From Natronomonas sp. (GTDB lineage: Archaea; Halobacteriota; Halobacteria; Halobacteriales; Haloarculaceae), in assembly GCA_007121575.1 (NCBI GenBank), contig SKKJ01000367.1:1-10379 (forward strand): a DNA stretch of 10,379 nucleotides, given 5' to 3'. The notes below the pieces were generated by a model. That model had not been told where the DNA came from, ran no database searches, and was given only the letters and a program-made list of their open reading frames with translations. Position numbers and translations under genes: made by a program. Positions 6,738-10,379 of this stretch are shown piece after piece; the first letter of the stretch is position 1, and each line of letters opens with the position of its first letter.

Positions 6738-8111
6738 CTACGCCGATCGCGCCGCGACGTAGATGAGCCGGAGATCGTTGACGTTCGTGCCTGCTCGAGT
6801 AACGATGTCATCCCCGAGTTCCGAGAGCGCGTTCGTTGCGTCGTGGGCTCGGAGTTTCGCGTCGATGTCGAGATCTAACCCCGCCGCTCGCGTCGCCGTT
6901 CGGCCGTCGACGATCCCACCGGCTCTATCGGTCGGTCCGTCGGTGCCGTCGGTGTCGACCGCGGCCACGGTGATCTCCATCCCATCGATTCGGTCGGCGC
7001 ACGCGAGCGCGAACTCCTGATTTGGCCCGCCAATTCCAGCGTCGCTCGAAACCGTCACGGTCGTTTCGCCACCGGAGACGAGCACACAGGGCGGCTCGAA
7101 CGGCCGACCCGATTCGGCGACCTCTGCCGCGATACTCGACAGCGTCCGTCCGACGGTTCTGCTTTCCCCCTCGATCGATGTCGAGAGGACCGCAGCGTCG
7201 ATCCCGAATTTGTCCGCGCTCTCAGCAGCCGTCTCGCAGGCGTCGTTTCCGTCCGCGAGGACCACGGTCTGCGGTGGGTTTTGAAACGACGTCGGCGTGT
7301 CACTTCGGCTATCGTCTCCGAGGTGTTCACGGACCGATGTCGGCGTTTCGCCCCAGCAACCGTGTCGTTTCAGCGCCTCGATCGCCTCGGACGGCGTCGT
7401 TCGATCGGGGACGGTCGGTCCCCAGGGATCGCCCGCGACTTCGTCGATGAGAACGAGACTGACGATCGTCGCCGGCCGGAGCCGTTCGGTCAGCCGTCCG
7501 CCCTTGAGCTGGCTCACGTGTTTTCGAACCGCGTTGATATCTTCGATCGGTGCGCCGGCCCGGAGCAGCGCCTCGGTCACCGCCGCTTGCTCGCTCACCG
7601 TCACACCGTCTGGAGGGACTGAAAGCAGCGCCGACGCTCCACCGGTAATAACGACTATCACGAGGTCGTCTTCGCCTGCGGCATCGGCCATAGAGAGGGC
7701 GGCGTTCCCGGCACGTTCGCTTTCGGTGGACGGTATCGGATGATCGGCTTCGTAGATTTCGAGTTCTCCGACCGCTTCGGTCTGTCCTCGTTTGTCGACG
7801 ACGAGCCCACCAGTCAGTCGATCACCCGCTCGCTTGCGAACCGCTCGGGCGAACGCCGCCGATCCTTTTCCGGCCGCGATGAGATATCGGTTTTCAAAGG
7901 CGTCGAGTTCGTAGTCGGTCCCGTCGATACTGAGCGCGTTACCGTTTCTAGCTACGGCGTCATCGATCAACCGCTCGGGCCTCAGCGCGAGAAGTGTGTC
8001 GTCGAGGATATCGAGGACGATCTGTCGTCCCTCTCGGTCGCCGTGGTTTAGTAACTGCTCGCGGTTTCGGATGAACCTGTCTTCAACTTCCGCTTCGTCT
8101 TCTGCGCTCAT
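6738..8111 (-). CDS. gck: Glycerate 2-kinase, class II (DUF4147/MOFRL)
   Basis: Phosphorylates D-glycerate with ATP; class II (MOFRL) glycerate kinases characterised in archaea and Thermotoga give 2-phosphoglycerate. The 457-residue protein has the N-terminal domain with AAGKGSAAFARA (79-90, Lys82 as candidate catalytic lysine), DHPIPSTES (123-131), ITGGASALLSVP (155-166) and RKHVSQLKGGRL (196-207), then the C-terminal MOFRL domain with VSGGETTVTV (345-354), GGPNQEFALA (361-370), DTDGTDGPTDRAGG (386-399) and GTNVNDL (441-447). All usual blocks are present and length is normal. The ATG at 8109-8111 overlaps the TGA of the upstream enolase-family gene as ATGA, and no Shine-Dalgarno precedes it, so translation is probably coupled. 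A 46-codon upstream extension overlaps the enolase frame and is Arg-rich shadow sequence. Its expected product is the substrate of enolase, encoded just upstream. Confidence 0.95.
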   Translation of the reverse strand: MSAEDEAEVEDRFIRNREQLLNHGDREGRQIVLDILDDTLLALRPERLIDDAVARNGNALSIDGTDYELDAFENRYLIAAGKGSAAFARAVRKRAGDRLTGGLVVDKRGQTEAVGELEIYEADHPIPSTESERAGNAALSMADAAGEDDLVIVVITGGASALLSVPPDGVTVSEQAAVTEALLRAGAPIEDINAVRKHVSQLKGGRLTERLRPATIVSLVLIDEVAGDPWGPTVPDRTTPSEAIEALKRHGCWGETPTSVREHLGDDSRSDTPTSFQNPPQTVVLADGNDACETAAESADKFGIDAAVLSTSIEGESRTVGRTLSSIAAEVAESGRPFEPPCVLVSGGETTVTVSSDAGIGGPNQEFALACADRIDGMEITVAAVDTDGTDGPTDRAGGIVDGRTATRAAGLDLDIDAKLRAHDATNALSELGDDIVTRAGTNVNDLRLIYVAARSA

Positions 8112-9379
8112 CGCGGCCACGCCGCGTACCCGCCCCCACACTCGTCTTCGATCTCCAGGAGGCGGTTGTACTGTTCGGTCCGCTCGCTCCGGGTCGTTCC
8201 GGTTTTGATCTGGCTGGCGCGGAACCCGACGGCGACCTCCGCGAGCCACGTGTCGGCCGTCTGTCCGGAGCGCTCGGACACCTGGATCGCGTATCCGTCT
8301 CCGCGGGCCGTTTCGACGGCGTCGATCGCTTCGCTCACGGTTCCGACCTGATTGATCTTACACAACAGCGCATCGCCGGCACCGGCGTCTATTCCTTTCC
8401 GTAGCCGTTCGGCGTTCGTCACGAAGAGGTCGTCCCCGACGATCTGCGCATCGAGCCGTTCGGAGAGGGTGGAGAACCCTTCAAAATCGTCCTCTTCGAG
8501 GGGGTCTTCGATCGAAACTAAGGGATACGTATCGACGAGATCGGCGTAGTAATCCAACATCCCGCCGCGCGTGTACTTTTTATCGGATAATTGATATGTT
8601 CGTTCGTCCGAATCGTAAAAATGCGTCGCCGCCGCATCGATTCCCAACTCGAAGACGTCGTCGTATCCACACGCTTCGATCGCGCCGAGCATGCTGTCGA
8701 ACGCATCGCGCGGATCGGTCATCGTTTCCGGGGTATATCCGCCCTCGTCGCCGACGCTCAGCGCGTATTCGCCGTGACTCTCCGTGAGCCGATCTCCGAG
8801 TTCGTAGTACACCTCCGCACACATCCGTATGGCTTCCTCGAAGCTCTCCGCGCCCGTCGGGATGATCTGGTGTTCTTGGAACGGAAGGCCGCTCGCTCCG
8901 AGTTCGCCACCTTCGATCAGATCGACGAGCGGAATCGGGAGCTCCGTCGCGGCCGGGCCGCCGAGATACCGATATACTGGGAGGTCGTGTGCGTTCGCCC
9001 CCGCCTTCAGCGTCGCGAGCGAAACGCCGGTTAAGGTGTTGCCGCCGAGGTTCGACCCGTCGGCTGTCCCGTCGAGTTCACGCAGTCGCGAGTCGATCCC
9101 GGCTTGGTCGGTGACGCTGTGGCCGCGAAGCTCCGGTTCGATCCGCTCTTCGACGTTTTCGACGGCCGTTCTCACACCCATCCCGCGATAGCGATCACCG
9201 CCGTCTCGCAGGTCGACGGCTTCGTGGACGCCGCGCGAGCGACCCCGTGGAACGTCGGCACGTCCGATCGCGCCGCCCTCGGTCCGTACCGTCACGCGAA
9301 GCGTTGGCTCCAGTCGGTTATCGAGTATCTCACGGGCGTCGATGGATTCGATCGCCGTTCGGTTCACGCTAAGGCCCAT
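8108..9379 (-). CDS. eno: Divergent enolase-family protein (phosphopyruvate hydratase-like)
   Basis: A 423-residue enolase-superfamily protein. Enolase converts 2-phosphoglycerate to phosphoenolpyruvate. Retained, with yeast counterparts: Glu169 (E168), Glu212 in VGDEGGY (E211), metal ligands Asp248 (D246), Glu291 in SIEDPLEEDD (E295), Asp317 in VGDDLFVTN (D320), Lys341 in LLCKINQVGT (K345), phosphate-contacting Arg370 and Ser371, and Lys392 in QIKTG (K396). Changed: SHRSGE is SERSGQ (368-373), so His373 is Glu369; the GGxHAG segment is GGELGA (157-162), so His159 is Leu160; DSRGNPT is DNRLEPT (20-26); the mobile loop SGASTG is RGRSRG (45-50), keeping only the serine that binds magnesium. These are not sequence damage, since the frame is intact. 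It may be a second, specialised enolase; haloarchaeal genomes normally carry a canonical eno beside rpoK and rpsB. First gene of an operon with glycerate kinase. ATG 9377-9379 follows an in-frame stop by six codons and gives the usual enolase N-terminus. Confidence 0.9.
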   Translation of the reverse strand: MGLSVNRTAIESIDAREILDNRLEPTLRVTVRTEGGAIGRADVPRGRSRGVHEAVDLRDGGDRYRGMGVRTAVENVEERIEPELRGHSVTDQAGIDSRLRELDGTADGSNLGGNTLTGVSLATLKAGANAHDLPVYRYLGGPAATELPIPLVDLIEGGELGASGLPFQEHQIIPTGAESFEEAIRMCAEVYYELGDRLTESHGEYALSVGDEGGYTPETMTDPRDAFDSMLGAIEACGYDDVFELGIDAAATHFYDSDERTYQLSDKKYTRGGMLDYYADLVDTYPLVSIEDPLEEDDFEGFSTLSERLDAQIVGDDLFVTNAERLRKGIDAGAGDALLCKINQVGTVSEAIDAVETARGDGYAIQVSERSGQTADTWLAEVAVGFRASQIKTGTTRSERTEQYNRLLEIEDECGGGYAAWPR

Positions 9380-9426
9380 CTCCCCACACTCACATAGCTC
9401 ATGCTACATATCGACACGGCCGAGAA

Positions 9427-9433
9427 GTTAAAT
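9427..9433 (-). promoter_or_regulatory. Candidate TATA element of the enolase-glycerate kinase operon
   Basis: ATTTAAC on the minus strand is the most TATA-like element upstream of the enolase-family gene. It lies about 50 bases before the ATG, so a transcript from it would have a leader of roughly 25 bases, within which GTGGGGAG abuts the start codon too closely to be a good ribosome binding site. A weaker alternative, ATAT at 9408-9411, would give a nearly leaderless message. Confidence 0.35.
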
Positions 9434-9471
9434 CATCCTCCGAATAAACGAGTTGCTTCGAGGGAAGATTC

Positions 9472-9483
9472 GGTCTTCGGACC
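9472..9483. other. Small hairpin downstream of hsp20
   Basis: GGTC and GACC flank TTCG, forming a four-pair stem with a C(UUCG)G tetraloop if read on the plus strand, or a CGAA loop on the minus strand where hsp20 is transcribed. It lies 27 bases past the hsp20 stop. It has no following T-run on the minus strand, so it is not a convincing terminator; it could stabilise a 3' end or mean nothing. Confidence 0.2.
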
Positions 9484-9509
9484 CTGTCGGTGATCTTTCT
9501 GGATTCGAT

Positions 9510-9881
9510 TCACCCCTCGACTTCGATTTCGGTGCCACTGACGGTCGCTCCCGTCATGATCGGCAATCGTACCTCTAAGATTCCGTTCGTATACTCGGCG
9601 GAGATCGCCGCATCGTCCACATCCTTCGGGAAGCGGAACCGTCGGTGATACGTTCGTCTCCGCGTTCGATGCTCGTCGTCGTGTTCGGCGGCGATGTTGA
9701 GGACACCCTCTTGCCACGAAACCGTTATCTCCTCGGCATCGAATCCCGGCATCTCGACGCTGAGGACGAACTCGTCGTCTTCTTCGTACAGTTCGTAGTC
9801 GTTGCTACCGGTTCCGAACAGTTGGCTCGGGAAATCGAGGCTCTGCATCCAAGAGCTTGCCGGACTTATGGGTAATGCCAT
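9510..9881 (-). CDS. hsp20: Small heat-shock protein, Hsp20/alpha-crystallin family
   Basis: A 123-residue ATP-independent chaperone that holds unfolding proteins in cytoplasmic oligomers. After a short N-terminal arm (1-27) rich in aromatic and hydrophobic residues, the alpha-crystallin domain spans about 28-115: FVLSVEMPGFDAEEITVSW (38-56), the strand-loop GVLNIAAEH (59-67), YHRRFRFPKDVD (78-89) and the signature YTNGILEVRLP (96-106). The tail contains TEIEVEG (117-123), whose I-x-V is the short hydrophobic motif used to dock neighbouring subunits. The ATG at 9879-9881 is supported by GAGGTGA six bases upstream, a seven-base match to the archaeal anti-Shine-Dalgarno complement, and by a good TATA box further upstream. 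Heat or stress induction is likely for the family but no heat-shock operator is identifiable here. Confidence 0.95.
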   Translation of the reverse strand: MALPISPASSWMQSLDFPSQLFGTGSNDYELYEEDDEFVLSVEMPGFDAEEITVSWQEGVLNIAAEHDDEHRTRRRTYHRRFRFPKDVDDAAISAEYTNGILEVRLPIMTGATVSGTEIEVEG

Positions 9882-9887
9882 CGCTGT

Positions 9888-9894
9888 TCACCTC
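9888..9894 (-). promoter_or_regulatory. Strong Shine-Dalgarno sequence of hsp20
   Basis: GAGGTGA on the minus strand, with six bases before the ATG, is a perfect seven-base match to the complement of the 3' end of archaeal 16S rRNA (CACCTCC region). It fixes the hsp20 start at 9881 rather than the internal ATG 11 codons later. None of the other first genes in this window shows a comparable site. Confidence 0.7.
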
Positions 9895-9923
9895 GGATAC
9901 AGGTGTCAATTGTTTGTAATTCA

Positions 9924-9931
9924 TAATAAAA
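9924..9931 (-). promoter_or_regulatory. TATA box of hsp20
   Basis: TTTTATTA on the minus strand stands in a markedly AT-rich tract (about 9905-9936) in a GC-rich region, with an A-rich stretch directly upstream that could be the TFB-recognition element. Transcription would begin near 9900, giving a leader of about 19 bases that carries the Shine-Dalgarno sequence. Spacing and composition agree well. Confidence 0.6.
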
Positions 9932-9963
9932 TTTTTGGTGGTTGTATCGTGCCCACGACACGG

Positions 9964-9970
9964 TGTTTTT
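9964..9970 (+). promoter_or_regulatory. Candidate TATA element of the THUMP methyltransferase gene
   Basis: TGTTTTT ends 24 bases before the GTG at 9995, centred about 27-28 bases upstream, the position expected for a leaderless transcript. It supports the choice of a GTG start. It is separated from the divergent hsp20 TATA box by about 32 bases, so both promoters fit back to back in the 113-base spacer. Confidence 0.4.
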
Positions 9971-9994
9971 CACCCACGGCTCACTACGGTCACT

Positions 9995-10379
9995 GTGCAA
10001 CTTCTCGCGACGACGAACGGCGGGCTCGAGGCCATCGCGGCCGACGAATTGCACGAACTCGTCGACGCGGACGTTTCGGTCCATCACCGCGGCGTCGTCG
10101 AGTTCGATGGCACTCCGGCGGACGTTTATAACCTTCATTATCGGGCGCGAACGATTCATCGAATCATGGCCGTTCTGGTCGACGAAACCGTCGCTGGACT
10201 CGAAGATATTTATGACCGAACGACGGAAGCGGCGATCGCTGAACGGCTGCCGAACGCAGATTTTGGCGTCGTCGGGACTCGACACGGTACACACGAGTTC
10301 ACCAGCGTGGACGTCGCCGAGCGGGTCGGGCAAGCGGTGATCGATACCTATCGCGAAGAAACCGGCGTTCGGTTACCGG
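9995..10379 (+). CDS. THUMP-domain RNA (guanine-N2) methyltransferase, N-terminal part (cut by window edge)
   Basis: The frame translates to 128 residues before the right edge. It opens with LLATTNGGLEAIAADEL (residues 3-19), the ferredoxin-like start seen in Trm14 and RlmL-type enzymes (pattern x-GLE-x-x-x-x-EL), followed by a THUMP RNA-binding domain with ADFGVVGTRHGTHEFTSVDVAERVGQAVID (about 87-116; conserved R, G, H and S of the domain are visible). The class I SAM-dependent methyltransferase domain expected to follow is outside the window. Known relatives make N2-methylguanosine in tRNA (position 6) or 23S rRNA; which one applies cannot be told from this part. No ATG is available near the N-terminus, and the GTG at 9995-9997 is chosen because the conserved domain starts at once after it and a TATA-like element sits about 27 bases upstream. 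The gene begins divergently from hsp20. Confidence 0.85.
   Translation, partial: MQLLATTNGGLEAIAADELHELVDADVSVHHRGVVEFDGTPADVYNLHYRARTIHRIMAVLVDETVAGLEDIYDRTTEAAIAERLPNADFGVVGTRHGTHEFTSVDVAERVGQAVIDTYREETGVRLP

Noticed and set aside
7948..7951. Tetranucleotide CTAG, the only one I noticed in the window
   Set aside because: Rarity of CTAG is a general property of many prokaryotic genomes including haloarchaea; a single occurrence carries no specific meaning and I did not count exhaustively.
9380..9509. Possible small gene or RNA between hsp20 and the enolase-family gene
   Set aside because: The 130 bases contain a TATA candidate and one short hairpin, but no start codon with a supported frame and no long stable structure.
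9433..9717. 94-codon minus-strand frame overlapping the end of hsp20
   Set aside because: It is the shifted frame of hsp20 plus the following spacer, Arg-rich and without homology cues.

Overview
The window looks like a piece of a haloarchaeal chromosome. The proteins are rich in Asp and Glu, the GC content is high, and several genes appear to have a TATA-like element 26-29 bases before the start codon, as expected for leaderless transcripts. The families present (short ProB without PUA, single-domain proline dehydrogenase, MOFRL glycerate kinase, haloarchaeal Hsp20, THUMP methyltransferase) fit. I saw no rRNA, tRNA, insertion sequence, CRISPR array or phage gene. Coding density is very high and no gene-free stretch exceeds 300 bases.

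Region 1 (1-4627) is a proline region. On the minus strand lies a tightly overlapping proC-proB-proA operon (P5C reductase, glutamate 5-kinase, and the N-terminal 178 residues of gamma-glutamyl phosphate reductase, cut by the window edge). Both junctions are the same 8-base overlap, ATGAGTGA. Facing away from it on the plus strand are a proline dehydrogenase and an aldehyde dehydrogenase that probably completes proline to glutamate oxidation. Proline synthesis and breakdown therefore share one 87-base divergent spacer, which holds an imperfect inverted repeat that could be an operator.

Region 2 (4698-9379) begins with a multi-pass membrane protein of the nucleoside-recognition (Gate) type and a D-2-hydroxyacid dehydrogenase, both on the plus strand. 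Convergent with these is a two-gene minus-strand operon: an enolase-family protein, then a class II glycerate kinase whose start overlaps the enolase stop (ATGA). Formally, hydroxypyruvate to D-glycerate to 2-phosphoglycerate to phosphoenolpyruvate could be run by these three genes. The enolase, however, has lost several residues considered hallmarks of true enolases (His373 and His159 of yeast numbering, the SRGNP motif, the SGAST loop) while keeping the metal ligands and catalytic lysines. It is best viewed as a divergent enolase paralogue of uncertain substrate, and it is the most interesting object here.

Region 3 (9510-10379) has a small heat-shock protein with an unusually good Shine-Dalgarno sequence, divergent from the start of a THUMP-domain RNA methyltransferase gene that runs off the right edge.
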